Below, in pieces: positions 36,802-45,831 of a DNA stretch of 64,000 nt. The stretch lies in the NCBI GenBank assembly GCA_016714025.1, contig JADJOB010000002.1, positions 913,501 through 977,500 of the forward strand, written 5' to 3'. The notes under the pieces are model-generated. The model ran no database searches and had not been told where the DNA came from. It saw only the letters and a program-made list of their open reading frames with translations. Within the stretch, counting starts at the first letter, position 1; each line of letters starts with the position of its first letter. Made by a program: the position numbers and the translations under genes. The stretch comes from Saprospiraceae bacterium (GTDB taxonomy: Bacteria > Bacteroidota > Bacteroidia > Chitinophagales > Saprospiraceae).

Positions 36802-37457
36802 TCAGTTGCTATAATTTAATGAATCAACCGGAAGAAGCGGTACGATTTTATGAAAAGGATAAGTTTTTTAATAGTAAAAAAACTAAAACAGGCTCAAAAT
36901 ATTTTCAAATTAATCAGGCAATTGGAATTAGTTATGCCTTGCTAAATAATAAACGTGCCAAACGATATTTTAATTCAAATATTCCAGAGCAACAAGTAGA
37001 TTTAGCTTCAAATGCAAACTATAATTTGGAATTATACAGAAGCCATCAGAAAAAGAATAAAATTAAGCAACAGCTGTTGCAACCATTCGCATGCATACCA
37101 TCTGCTGAAGCGAACATAAATAAAACGCAGTTATTTAATGAAAATTTCTCAGAATCGAATTTGATTCATTTTAATTCAGGTTCAAATGTGCTCGAACTTA
37201 AATATAAAATTGAAGCCGACAAACAAATTTACTTGTTTAAAAATAATGAGATGCCTTTGCTTTCAATCATAAGAAAAAAAGTAGATGAAAAGGGTATTCT
37301 GGATTTTCAAAAAATGAAAAGAGACCTGGATCCAGTTTGTCAATCCCAGCAAATGAGTTCTCTAGGTACGTTTTATTCATTTGAGTCATTCAATAGGGTG
37401 TTCCTGACAAATAATCAAGGGATGATTACAGAACAATTCCAGTTTATCTATAATTAG
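36717..37457 (+). CDS. C-terminal TPR part of the frameshifted M48-like gene
   Basis: The 246-residue frame starts LLRQAKTCFESALSLNQEY, which lines up with LLKQGIQYFDAAISMDPDY of the intact paralogue (gene 40913-42622), and continues with TPR-like sequence and a C-terminal domain of unknown function. It has no signal peptide, so on its own it would be cytoplasmic, which makes little sense; it is best read as the distal half of the gene that starts at 35851. Both halves keep sensible codons and no further stops, so the break is recent or artefactual. Confidence 0.75.
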   Translation: MQLLRQAKTCFESALSLNQEYFPAKIHMISCYNLMNQPEEAVRFYEKDKFFNSKKTKTGSKYFQINQAIGISYALLNNKRAKRYFNSNIPEQQVDLASNANYNLELYRSHQKKNKIKQQLLQPFACIPSAEANINKTQLFNENFSESNLIHFNSGSNVLELKYKIEADKQIYLFKNNEMPLLSIIRKKVDEKGILDFQKMKRDLDPVCQSQQMSSLGTFYSFESFNRVFLTNNQGMITEQFQFIYN

Positions 37458-37522
37458 TTTATTTTTGGCCTTTTATTAGTTTTAGTTTGTATCTTCAAGG
37501 ACTAAAAATCAACTCAGGCTGA

Positions 37523-39811
37523 ATGGAAGACTTTTTTTCTGGGGCTCATATTACACGATCTTGTCTATTTTATAAGGCATCAAGCTTATTTCGTCGCCTG
37601 GTGCTGCTTCCATTATTGATTTTTGCAAGTCTCAGCATTTGGTCACAAACACAAATTAAAGGAGTAAAGCCTTCATCAAATAGTACAAAAAAAGATACTG
37701 GAACTTTTAGGGCAGTTATCGTGGGTATTTCAGATTATCAAAATCCTAAAATTCCTGATTTAAATTATGCGCATAAGGATGCCGAAGCATTTTCAAATTA
37801 TTTATTGAACCGTTCGGGCATAAAGATTGATTCAGCAAATGTGGTATTGCTATTAAATGAAAAAGCAACGGCTGGAAACGTTATTAGTAATTTGTTTTGG
37901 TTGATGGACGAAAGTAAAGAAGGGGATGTTGCCATCATTTATTTTTCAGGACACGGAGATGTAGAAACCACTACGATGAACCAGCCGGGTTTTTTACTTT
38001 GTTATGATGCTCCTGCAAGAGTGTATATGGCTGGCGGCACGTTTGCTTTACAAAATTTACAGGATATCATTGCAACACTTTCAACAACCAATAAGACCAA
38101 AGTGCTTGTAATAACAGATGCCTGTCGTGCCGGAAAACTTGCTGGTAGTACCGAAGGTGGTCCTCGCGCCACTGCAGCCAATCTTGCAAAACAATATGCC
38201 AATGAAAATAAAATATTGTCTTGTCAGGAAAATGAATTTTCATTGGAAGGAAAATCCTGGGGTGGAGGGCGAGGTGTATTTTCATATTATTTTTTAAATG
38301 GAATAGAGGGACTTGCCGATCGCAATAAAGATGGTTTTGTCAGTGTTCAAGAAATTGAACGCTATCTGGATGACGAAGTTCCTGCAGCAGTTGCGCCCCA
38401 CAGCCAGTTTCCAATAACCGTTGGAAACAAAACGGCATTGATTGCAAAAGTAGATCCGAAAATTCTCGCATCACTTAAATCTGAAATTCAAAAAAACGGA
38501 TTGGAACAAAGCAGCGACAGAGGAATTTTGGATTTTTTACAATACAGTTCGGATACTTTGATTAAACATTGGTACGATGGTTTTAATAAGGCATTACAAG
38601 AGCATCGATTATTATATCCGGAAAACAACAGCGCCTGGTATTATTTCAAGCAATTGAAAGATAACCCTGAGATGATGGCTTTTAAAGGTCTTATGCAGCG
38701 AAATCTTGCAGCGGCTCTTCAGGATGATGCCCAACAAGCAATTAATGATTATTTAAAGGCAGATCCGGTAGAACTTGGCAAGAGATGGTCTTACGATGTA
38801 CGTTATGAACGCTATCCTGAATATTTAACTAAATCGGCTGAATTATTAGGCGAGAAACATTTTTATTTTAAAACGATCCGCGCCAGACAACATTATTTTG
38901 ATGGACTCAATTTGCGTTTGCAATCAGAACGTACAGGCAACAAGGCATTAATTCAGCAAGCCTTGACGCAACAAGATGCTTGCCTTGCTCTGGAACCCAA
39001 TGCTCCTTTTGCTTTCAATGAAATCGGAATTTTGTATCGCCGCTTATCAAAATATAAGGAAGCTGTCGAACAATTTGAAAAAGCTGTTAAAATGGCTCCA
39101 ACCTGGCCGTTGCCCTGGGCTAATTTATGTGGGACCTATGTCGAATTGGATGAATTGGATAAAGCAGAAGCTTGTGGAATAAAAGCCATCCAATTAGACA
39201 GTGGATTCGCATTATCCTATTATAATTTGGGGTATGTGTACCAAGCTAAAAAGGATAATCTGAAAGCCAAATCATTTTTTAAAAATTGTTTGGAAGCAGA
39301 TTCTGAATATAAAGATGCTTATTTCAAATTGGCTTTCATCTCCATAACCGAAGGAAATTATGCGGAGGCTGAAAAAATGGCTTTGCAATATCACAAAAGG
39401 GATTCCACCTATATTTATAATTTAATCAATTTAGGGGAAATTAAATTTAATCTTAAAAAAATTGAGGAAGCTGAACTGTTTTATATCAAAGCACTTGAGC
39501 AAAATCCAAATTCTGAATATACACTTGAAGAACTTGCCAAGTTTTATTTGAGTATTCAATTATTTACTCAAGCGGATAAGCATCTTTATAAACTCGATTC
39601 CCTCCAAAATAAAAATGCAAATACCTATTATTTATTATCAAAATCAAAAGCCATGCAAAATAATAAAAAGGAATGCATTCATTATTTAAGCATGGCTTTA
39701 GAAAATGGATACCGGAATGTTGATTCAATTCTTAATGAACCGGCTTTCACCAAAATTTCAAAAAAGCGTTCCTTTAAAAAATTAATGAAACGCTTTTTCG
39801 AAATTGATTAA
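37523..39811 (+). CDS. Secreted caspase-like protease fused to TPR repeats
   Basis: The 762-residue product has a signal-anchor-like segment (about 24-41). A caspase-fold domain carries catalytic His144 in IIYFSGHGD and Cys201 in VITDACRAG. An EF-hand-like loop (DRNKDGFVSVQEIE, about 269-282) sits inside the domain, suggesting calcium dependence as in metacaspases. Residues ~440-760 are about eight TPR units (YKEAVEQFEKAVKMAPTWPL; ALSYYNLGYVYQAKKDNLKA). It is the last gene of the plus block and has an AT-rich 65-bp upstream gap with TTG and TTAGTTTG words, so it may have its own promoter. It is a paralogue in catalytic fold, not in architecture, of the caspase at 30839. Confidence 0.88.
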   Translation: MEDFFSGAHITRSCLFYKASSLFRRLVLLPLLIFASLSIWSQTQIKGVKPSSNSTKKDTGTFRAVIVGISDYQNPKIPDLNYAHKDAEAFSNYLLNRSGIKIDSANVVLLLNEKATAGNVISNLFWLMDESKEGDVAIIYFSGHGDVETTTMNQPGFLLCYDAPARVYMAGGTFALQNLQDIIATLSTTNKTKVLVITDACRAGKLAGSTEGGPRATAANLAKQYANENKILSCQENEFSLEGKSWGGGRGVFSYYFLNGIEGLADRNKDGFVSVQEIERYLDDEVPAAVAPHSQFPITVGNKTALIAKVDPKILASLKSEIQKNGLEQSSDRGILDFLQYSSDTLIKHWYDGFNKALQEHRLLYPENNSAWYYFKQLKDNPEMMAFKGLMQRNLAAALQDDAQQAINDYLKADPVELGKRWSYDVRYERYPEYLTKSAELLGEKHFYFKTIRARQHYFDGLNLRLQSERTGNKALIQQALTQQDACLALEPNAPFAFNEIGILYRRLSKYKEAVEQFEKAVKMAPTWPLPWANLCGTYVELDELDKAEACGIKAIQLDSGFALSYYNLGYVYQAKKDNLKAKSFFKNCLEADSEYKDAYFKLAFISITEGNYAEAEKMALQYHKRDSTYIYNLINLGEIKFNLKKIEEAELFYIKALEQNPNSEYTLEELAKFYLSIQLFTQADKHLYKLDSLQNKNANTYYLLSKSKAMQNNKKECIHYLSMALENGYRNVDSILNEPAFTKISKKRSFKKLMKRFFEID

Positions 39812-39837
39812 TTCAAATACTTTAAAATAATTCGAAT

Positions 39838-40887
39838 TTACTTGGTCATTACTTTCATTGCTTTAGCTTCATTATTAATTCTTAATAATAAAGCAGCTTT
39901 ATTTATTTGTAACATTTTATCTTTTGGATTTTCGTCCAATAGGCGGTTGTAAATAGTTTCAGCTTCAGTATATAATTGTGCTTGTTCAAAAGCTGCTGCT
40001 TCCATCATCCCTTTAACAGAAGGGTTGCCACCTAGATAAACTTTGGAAGTTCTGACACGTTTCAGAATGTTCATGTAATCTTCGTTGGCTAATACCATAA
40101 AGTTAACTGATTGAGTAAGCGCATTTTCTCCGGTTCCAAGTTTTTGTCTCCAGGCATAACGGAAATTTTTCTTTAATTTTAATTTTTTCAAGTCAATGGT
40201 ACATTGTCCATTTTGACAACACTCAGTAGTTTGTACAACTTGATCTCCATCTAATATTTCAACAGTACAAGTTTTTCCTTCTGGTATTGCAGCACATGCA
40301 CAGGGTACTGTAGTTTCTCTGAGTTTACCAAAAGGCAGGGTATTTTCAACCATAGGTTTTTTATCACCCCAACCATCTTTGCTACGCAATGGGTCCACAG
40401 CACCCCAACCATCTTTGCTGCGTAAAGGATCAACTGCTAACCAGCCATCTTTACTGCGTAAAGGGTCAACTGCCAACCAGCCATCTCCATTGATGGATTT
40501 ACCCAATACCCAACCATCAGCTCCTTGTTTACTGGCAATTAATGCTGCGGAAGATTGGATATAATCAGCAAAATCCGGATCAAAACTTGTGGCACTTTCG
40601 GCTTTAGTTTTTTGAAAGGCAGTAGAAAGCTGTGTGGTTCCTTCACTTTTTACTGTTTTAAAGTTTCCTTTTGATAAAAGTACAGCACTGGATCCACCTT
40701 TAATTTTTAAACTACCGCTAGATTTTACAACGGTACCAGCTTGTACTTTAATTGGTTTTGAACCATCAGAAGGTATGTATTTTATAGATCCTTCTGAAGC
40801 GACAACAATTACAGGGTTTTCATCTTGTGCTGAAATGATGCAATTGATTGCAAACATTCCTAAGAAAATGAGAAGAATTTTTTTCAT
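39838..40887 (-). CDS. FecR-like secreted protein with 12-residue tandem repeat
   Basis: From the ATG at 40887 (MKKILLIFLGMFAIN) the product is 349 residues with a signal peptide. The longer frame back to 40932 has a non-signal N-terminus and would overlap the gene upstream. A FecR-like beta region comes first (EGSIKYIPSDGSKPIKVQAG; VLLSKGNF), then three copies of DGWLAVDPLRSK with partial copies on both sides. A Cys-rich segment follows (PCACAAIPEGKTCTVEILDG; ECCQNGQC), then a helical TPR-like end (YTEAETIYNRLLDENPKDKM). The function is unknown. It converges on the caspase-TPR gene with a 26-bp gap and is the last gene of the minus block. Confidence 0.75.
   Translation of the reverse strand: MKKILLIFLGMFAINCIISAQDENPVIVVASEGSIKYIPSDGSKPIKVQAGTVVKSSGSLKIKGGSSAVLLSKGNFKTVKSEGTTQLSTAFQKTKAESATSFDPDFADYIQSSAALIASKQGADGWVLGKSINGDGWLAVDPLRSKDGWLAVDPLRSKDGWGAVDPLRSKDGWGDKKPMVENTLPFGKLRETTVPCACAAIPEGKTCTVEILDGDQVVQTTECCQNGQCTIDLKKLKLKKNFRYAWRQKLGTGENALTQSVNFMVLANEDYMNILKRVRTSKVYLGGNPSVKGMMEAAAFEQAQLYTEAETIYNRLLDENPKDKMLQINKAALLLRINNEAKAMKVMTK
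40371..40478 (-). repeat. Three 36-bp in-frame repeats (DGWLAVDPLRSK)
   Basis: Units begin at 40371, 40407 and 40443, with partial units on either side (next phase 40479). The near-identity of the units at the DNA level suggests recent slippage or expansion. Confidence 0.9.
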
Positions 40888-40912
40888 ATGTAATAATTTA
40901 AAAGTATAAAAT

Positions 40913-42622
40913 TTATTTAAGATACGTTGCATAATTTATCCAGGATATCACTTTATGATCCCGGTCTGTTATAAATAAAATAGATGGATAAACAATTAAT
41001 TCTCCAGAACTGGTTCCTATACTATTTATCGGATTCCCATATTTTGATAATACCTCTTCAAAGCTGCTTCCTATTTTAATTCCAAGTGCACTGGATTCTT
41101 TATAAGATGAATTGCATTTATTAAATAAAATAAATTGATAAGTTCCATTTACATCTTTCGTACATTTATTGAAAAAGTATTTCGAATTTATTGTTGAATC
41201 AGTTTCTATAAATTGTTGACAATAACGGTTGCCTCCATCCAGATATACCATCGATGAGCGGTCAAACTCAAAGCTTTCCGCAATGGCATCTAAACTTAAA
41301 CCATTGATGGATTCAGGTATTTCACTTTCAATGGGTTTATTGATTGATTTTTCTTTGCCATTTTTTAGTAAAAATAAATTGTTAGTTGCACAAATACCCC
41401 CTAAAGCAATTGATTCATTCCAAAGAAGTTCGGCTTTAACAGGATCCCCTTCTTTCAATTTTAAAATTCCTAATAAATTTTTTATGTCACCAATGCTTTT
41501 AGAATCTCCTTTTTTAATTGCCAATACCATAGCTTCTTGTTCAGCATAAAATTTGGCCCGAACTGAATCTCCAAGAATTGCATAGACATTGGCTTTATTT
41601 AAATAAGCTGGAATGTAATCAGGATCCATACTAATGGCAGCATCGAAATATTGAATTCCTTGTTTTAATAATTTTGTGCGTATGCTCAAAATATCATCAT
41701 CTCCTCTGGAAGCGGTAGATTCCAAATCTAGCTGGAGTGCATATTGAAATACCAATTCTTCTTTTTTGAAATACGATAATGCTTCTAAAAAACAAGACAT
41801 GCCGAGATTATTGTACAATTCACGACTTTGATACTGCATTAAAACGTATTTATAATATTCTCTTGATTCTGCATACATACCGATCGCAGAAAGGTAATTG
41901 GCCATATCAAATAATTCTACCAATTGTTTTAATTTCAGATTTGTTTTTTTACTGAGTTCCATCCGATCGTGCAAGGCTGGATATCCAGGTATGGGATCTT
42001 TTACTTGATAAGTTGCGTATAAGTTTTTGATTACTTCACCCCCTTGGTTAAACAAACCAAAGCCTGCTGAATATGCTAAAAATCCACCGAGGTAATCTGC
42101 TTCAGTTTCATAAGCGATTTGATCTTGTAATTTGCTGAGATCTTTTGCAATTTGTAAGTCGCTGAATTCAGATATAAATCCCCTTCTCCAGGCATGTTTT
42201 TCATAATAATGAGTCAATTCATGCCCTAGTAAAAATGCAATGGCTGCGTCTCCATAGGGTTCACAAGCCTGATATGCTTTTTCTTCAATAATAATTTCCA
42301 ATCGATCGTAATCAATACTCGCAACTTTACTCACTTCTCTGCGAAGCACTAAGCTGGGGACAGGAAACCTAAAATCACCTCTCGCTGCAACCAGTTGATT
42401 GTATATTTTAAGACACCTGTCATAAGCGGGTGTATTATTTAAATTTTCGACCTGCTTACTTGTAAAATTATCAGCTTGTAACAAAGGCATGGTTGATAAG
42501 CTCCTGTTTTGTGCATTACTAAATGGGAGCGAAAGGATTACTGACAATCCAATTAATATGGAAACGATCTGCAATTTTGAAAAGGAGATCACACAGTTTA
42601 AATTGATTGGTTTGTTATTCAT
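40913..42622 (-). CDS. Secreted M48-like metallopeptidase with TPR repeats
   Basis: The 569-residue product has a signal peptide (about 15-38). A gluzincin domain carries LLGHELTHYYEKHA (HExxH) and YETEADYLGGFLAYSAGFG (third ligand ExxAD). TPR repeats follow (LLKQGIQYFDAAISMDPDY; AYLNKANVYAILGDSVRAK). The C-terminal domain is of unknown type (YCQQFIETDSTINSKYFF; IGSSFEEVLSKYGNPINSIG). This intact copy defines the expected layout for the broken copy at 35851-37457. Periplasmic protein turnover or processing of a regulator is likely but not shown. Gaps of 25 and 26 bp to its neighbours support one operon. Confidence 0.88.
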   Translation of the reverse strand: MNNKPINLNCVISFSKLQIVSILIGLSVILSLPFSNAQNRSLSTMPLLQADNFTSKQVENLNNTPAYDRCLKIYNQLVAARGDFRFPVPSLVLRREVSKVASIDYDRLEIIIEEKAYQACEPYGDAAIAFLLGHELTHYYEKHAWRRGFISEFSDLQIAKDLSKLQDQIAYETEADYLGGFLAYSAGFGLFNQGGEVIKNLYATYQVKDPIPGYPALHDRMELSKKTNLKLKQLVELFDMANYLSAIGMYAESREYYKYVLMQYQSRELYNNLGMSCFLEALSYFKKEELVFQYALQLDLESTASRGDDDILSIRTKLLKQGIQYFDAAISMDPDYIPAYLNKANVYAILGDSVRAKFYAEQEAMVLAIKKGDSKSIGDIKNLLGILKLKEGDPVKAELLWNESIALGGICATNNLFLLKNGKEKSINKPIESEIPESINGLSLDAIAESFEFDRSSMVYLDGGNRYCQQFIETDSTINSKYFFNKCTKDVNGTYQFILFNKCNSSYKESSALGIKIGSSFEEVLSKYGNPINSIGTSSGELIVYPSILFITDRDHKVISWINYATYLK

Positions 42623-42648
42623 GGCTTGATTTGAAAGACATTTTAAAC

Positions 42649-43581
42649 TTACTTTCCAATATTATTTTTTAATTGGCTGTAATAAAACGCATCCGTCAAT
42701 TGCTTTAATTGTTTATTATTTGGATTGTTTATTTGTTGGGCTTTGCCATATAATACAGCATAGTTTATTAAATCAAGTTGCGCAAGCTCTTCCTGGATAA
42801 ATAGGGTTTTCGGAACTAATTGTAAACTGAGTTGTTGTGATTTTAATTTAGTGTCAATTGCTTTTATTTGATTGTAATAATCACTTTTATCAGAAATTTC
42901 AAATCGTTTGGCCTCATATTCTAAATTGGAACCTGGTATTTCTACCTTCCAATAATATTTTTTACCAGGTTTAACATAATTTAAAAATTGCTGCACTTTA
43001 AATTGTTTTTTAAGTGTCAACATACTAAATACCTTCACCTTTGTTTCAAGTTCGTAAATAGTAAGATTATACCAACAAGTATCACAGGAATGACTCCATG
43101 AAAATTCCATTGAATTAAAATCAGAAGGTAATTTTCCTGTTATTGGAAAATCTAAAACTGGTGCTGCCAATTCACCTCTTGAAATTGCATAAATTGAATT
43201 TTTATAACTTTCTTTGGATTCAGAAGATTCATTCGATTCAAAAAAGGAGATAAAGTAATTAGCCAACTGACCTAAAAATGAATTTTCAGAAGGTTTGCTG
43301 AATGTCAGACTGCTGATATAGTGTGTTCCCGGAGCAACCACTTCGCATACTTCACCTGAATTTTTTACCAGTTTAACGCGTGCATTTTTACCGGAAATAA
43401 TGATTTTTTGATCATCGTAAACCGGGCCATATTGTAGATTTTTAGCTTTATTGGATGCTTCTTTAGACTTGCAAATTTTGACAGCCCCTTCTATCTGAAT
43501 GGCAGCAATTCCTTGACTAAAACCAATGGTAAGACTGATCAAACTAAAGCAAATAAGAATGAAATACTTGTTTATAGCCAT
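42649..43581 (-). CDS. FecR-like/Fn3-like secreted protein
   Basis: The 310-residue product has a signal peptide (MAINKYFILICFSLISLTIGFS). A FecR-like beta domain follows (IIISGKNARVKLVKNSGEVC; VAPGTHYIS), then a Ser/Glu linker (FFESNESSESKES). An Fn3-like segment carries FSWSHSCDTCWYNLTIYELE and YYWKVEIPG, the usual pattern of a beta-sandwich describing binding-type domains. A helical C-terminus with TPR-like spacing ends it. It shares the FecR-like plus helical plan with the gene at 39838. It may be a periplasmic scaffold or sensor partner of the CHASE2 protein encoded 85 bp upstream. No catalytic residues are seen. Confidence 0.72.
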   Translation of the reverse strand: MAINKYFILICFSLISLTIGFSQGIAAIQIEGAVKICKSKEASNKAKNLQYGPVYDDQKIIISGKNARVKLVKNSGEVCEVVAPGTHYISSLTFSKPSENSFLGQLANYFISFFESNESSESKESYKNSIYAISRGELAAPVLDFPITGKLPSDFNSMEFSWSHSCDTCWYNLTIYELETKVKVFSMLTLKKQFKVQQFLNYVKPGKKYYWKVEIPGSNLEYEAKRFEISDKSDYYNQIKAIDTKLKSQQLSLQLVPKTLFIQEELAQLDLINYAVLYGKAQQINNPNNKQLKQLTDAFYYSQLKNNIGK

Positions 43582-43666
43582 ATTCGGGGCAATTTAATCG
43601 TTTATTAGAGGTACGGCTTTTGAGGATTTGGTTATCAGTTGCCGAAGATAAAAGTTTTCAAACGGT

Positions 43667-44932
43667 TTAAGTCTTTTTGGTAAAAGAATTTCGTTCAAAC
43701 CAATCTCGGATGATTTGAAGATAGGCTTCCGGGTACTGTTTTAATTTATGTTCATATAATTCATAAAGCTCATATGAGATGATAATAGTGGTCGTTAAAA
43801 AGATAAAACCAAGTTTTATGTTGGCAAACAAAAGTAAACTTAGACAAATCCCCAACAAAGCAAAAAATTCTATAATTTGTATAAAGCGGATATAAGGAAT
43901 GGATCGAAAATAATCTTTCGGCGACATCTTCTTAAATACGAAATAATTAATAAAGAAAATTAAAACAGAGAGCAGAAATATAATGCTCCCGGGAATATCC
44001 ATAATAAAATCCTGATCAAGAATCATGGAGATGATATTGGCATGGATCACAACGCCATGCATGTCGGGAAGAGATCGTCCGGTATATTGTTCGTTTAATG
44101 GTGTAAAATATCGGTCATTCATAGAAAGCGAATTATCATTCTCTCCACAAAAACCAATCAATACGATTTTGTCTTTAAAATATGCGCTGTCAAATTGGGT
44201 GGTGTCTTCTAAAAAACGATCAATTTGAAGCATTACATAATGCACCGCTTGTTTTGAATTAAAGGGAGCTCGCATGTTTTGGACTCCGGGCTGCAATCGT
44301 TTAAAATTAATCCATTCCTTTGTGTGTGCTTTAAGATGCGTTAGTTTATTTATTTCAGGATTGTACATCGAAGCAATCTGCATCGCAAATGACTTCGTTT
44401 CAATTCCATTTATAATATGATAGGGCTCAAAAGCTCTTACAGAAAACCCATCGTTGGTTCCTAAATTTACGTAAGCCTGGACTTTGTCTTTTGAAAAGAA
44501 ACTATCAGATTGAAACTCCGACACACTTTCTAAATGATTTTCGGATTCAGCAAACGTATTCCCTAAAACCAACCGTTCTGCAGATACCAATGCTTCTCGC
44601 AATAAGGTATCTTGTGCTGTTTGATAAGCCGTATCAAAAAGTAGATCGACCCCAATGACTGCAACCTTATTTCTGCTTAAATAATTTATGGTATTGGCAA
44701 TTTGTTCCCGATTGGTAACTTTGGAATTAATGATTACAATCCGAGGATCAAATAAGGCAGGATCATTGTGGTTCCTGAATTTGGAAAAGGCGATGTCCAT
44801 GATATCATGATTCTTGATCGCTTCACTAAAAGGGTCAATAAAAATCTGATTTACAGGCAAATGATGGAGTAAAAACAAAAACAGGGAACCCCCGATAGCA
44901 TACAATAAGGCGTGTATAGAATGATCTTTCAC
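43667..44932 (-). CDS. CHASE2-domain membrane sensor protein
   Basis: The 421-residue product has an N-terminal membrane helix (about 7-22), a large periplasmic CHASE2 domain (IVIINSKVTNREQIANTINY; VIGVDLLFD; FKDKIVLIGFCG; MHGVVIHANIISMIL) and three C-terminal membrane helices (about 312-332, 352-372 and 377-396). CHASE2 domains sense unknown extracellular or periplasmic signals. No kinase, cyclase or GGDEF output follows; the cytoplasmic tail (ELYEHKLKQYPEAYLQIIRD) is short, so it must signal through partners. It starts at a GTG. It is the first gene of the minus block, 84 bp after the response regulator gene, and may be cotranscribed with it. Confidence 0.85.
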   Translation of the reverse strand: MKDHSIHALLYAIGGSLFLFLLHHLPVNQIFIDPFSEAIKNHDIMDIAFSKFRNHNDPALFDPRIVIINSKVTNREQIANTINYLSRNKVAVIGVDLLFDTAYQTAQDTLLREALVSAERLVLGNTFAESENHLESVSEFQSDSFFSKDKVQAYVNLGTNDGFSVRAFEPYHIINGIETKSFAMQIASMYNPEINKLTHLKAHTKEWINFKRLQPGVQNMRAPFNSKQAVHYVMLQIDRFLEDTTQFDSAYFKDKIVLIGFCGENDNSLSMNDRYFTPLNEQYTGRSLPDMHGVVIHANIISMILDQDFIMDIPGSIIFLLSVLIFFINYFVFKKMSPKDYFRSIPYIRFIQIIEFFALLGICLSLLLFANIKLGFIFLTTTIIISYELYELYEHKLKQYPEAYLQIIRDWFERNSFTKKT

Positions 44933-45016
44933 CGGTTTAAAGATAGAGACTCCGGCCTAATTCAAAAGGAAATTATAGGGGTTCTAAGATGATTCCAGCC
45001 AGAACGGAACGATTCG

Positions 45017-45769
45017 TTAAAGCTCAGAGCCGATTTCACCGCGTATAATCATGCGGAATCCATTTCCATGGATGTTCATGATTTCAATATTTTCATCCTT
45101 TGCCAGGTATTTTCTGAGTTTGGTTACAAAAACATCCATACTCCGGGCAGTAAAATAATTATCCTCTCCCCAAATTTTACTGAGAGCCTCCGAACGGGGT
45201 AAAATTTGATTTCTATACTGACAAAACATTTTTAACAAAAGAGCTTCTTTTGGAGAAAGCTTGATTTTTTCCGTAATTTCATTGTTCTCCTTTAAATAAA
45301 GGATTCGCAAGGGAAAATTAAAAAAATAAATACCAATGGTGAATTCTTTAGCATCATCCTCAGGATCGGACTTTTTCATAGAGCGCTTGAGTATGGCTTG
45401 AACCCTGTACAGCAACTCTTCTGAATTGAATGGTTTGGTTACATAATCATCTCCCCCGATTCGAAATCCTTCCAATACATCTTCTTTCAAAGTCTTGGCA
45501 GTCAAAAAGATAATGGGTACTTCTGAACTTTTAGATCGAATGTCCTTGGCTAATGAAAAACCATCCTTTCGGGGCATCATAACATCCAATATACATAAGT
45601 CATAATTTCCTCTTCGGTATTGCTCAAATCCATCAATTCCATCAACAGCCAAATCCACATCATACCCATGCATTTCAAGGTAAGATCGTAGCACGTCTCC
45701 AAAATTGCGATCGTCTTCGACGAGGAGGATTTTAGTAGACATAGAAGTTTCCGTAGTTGCACCAACCAT
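45017..45769 (-). CDS. OmpR-family response regulator (RprY-like)
   Basis: The product has a receiver domain (ILLVEDDRNFGDVL; phospho-acceptor Asp in CILDVMMPRKDG; switch Thr in IIFLTAKT; Lys in DDYVTKPF) and a winged-helix DNA-binding domain (LSPKEALLLKMFCQYRNQIL; ARSMDVFVTKLRKYL; GFRMI). It is fed by the sensor kinase encoded just upstream. The start is uncertain: ATGs at 45769 and 45742 both work, the latter (MSTKILLVEDD) matching the family start. In Bacteroidota this pair resembles RprX/RprY, involved in envelope and oxidative stress responses; that assignment is by similarity only. Confidence 0.93.
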   Translation of the reverse strand: MVGATTETSMSTKILLVEDDRNFGDVLRSYLEMHGYDVDLAVDGIDGFEQYRRGNYDLCILDVMMPRKDGFSLAKDIRSKSSEVPIIFLTAKTLKEDVLEGFRIGGDDYVTKPFNSEELLYRVQAILKRSMKKSDPEDDAKEFTIGIYFFNFPLRILYLKENNEITEKIKLSPKEALLLKMFCQYRNQILPRSEALSKIWGEDNYFTARSMDVFVTKLRKYLAKDENIEIMNIHGNGFRMIIRGEIGSEL

Positions 45770-45831
45770 TTTAGACAATTTATATGATAACGATTAAATA
45801 CGAAGAATGTCGTTGCAAATGTTAATATTTT

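Noticed and set aside
40888..40932. Extended N-terminus of the FecR-like repeat protein
   Set aside because: The added residues precede a clean signal peptide and overlap the upstream gene; the ATG at 40887 is preferred.
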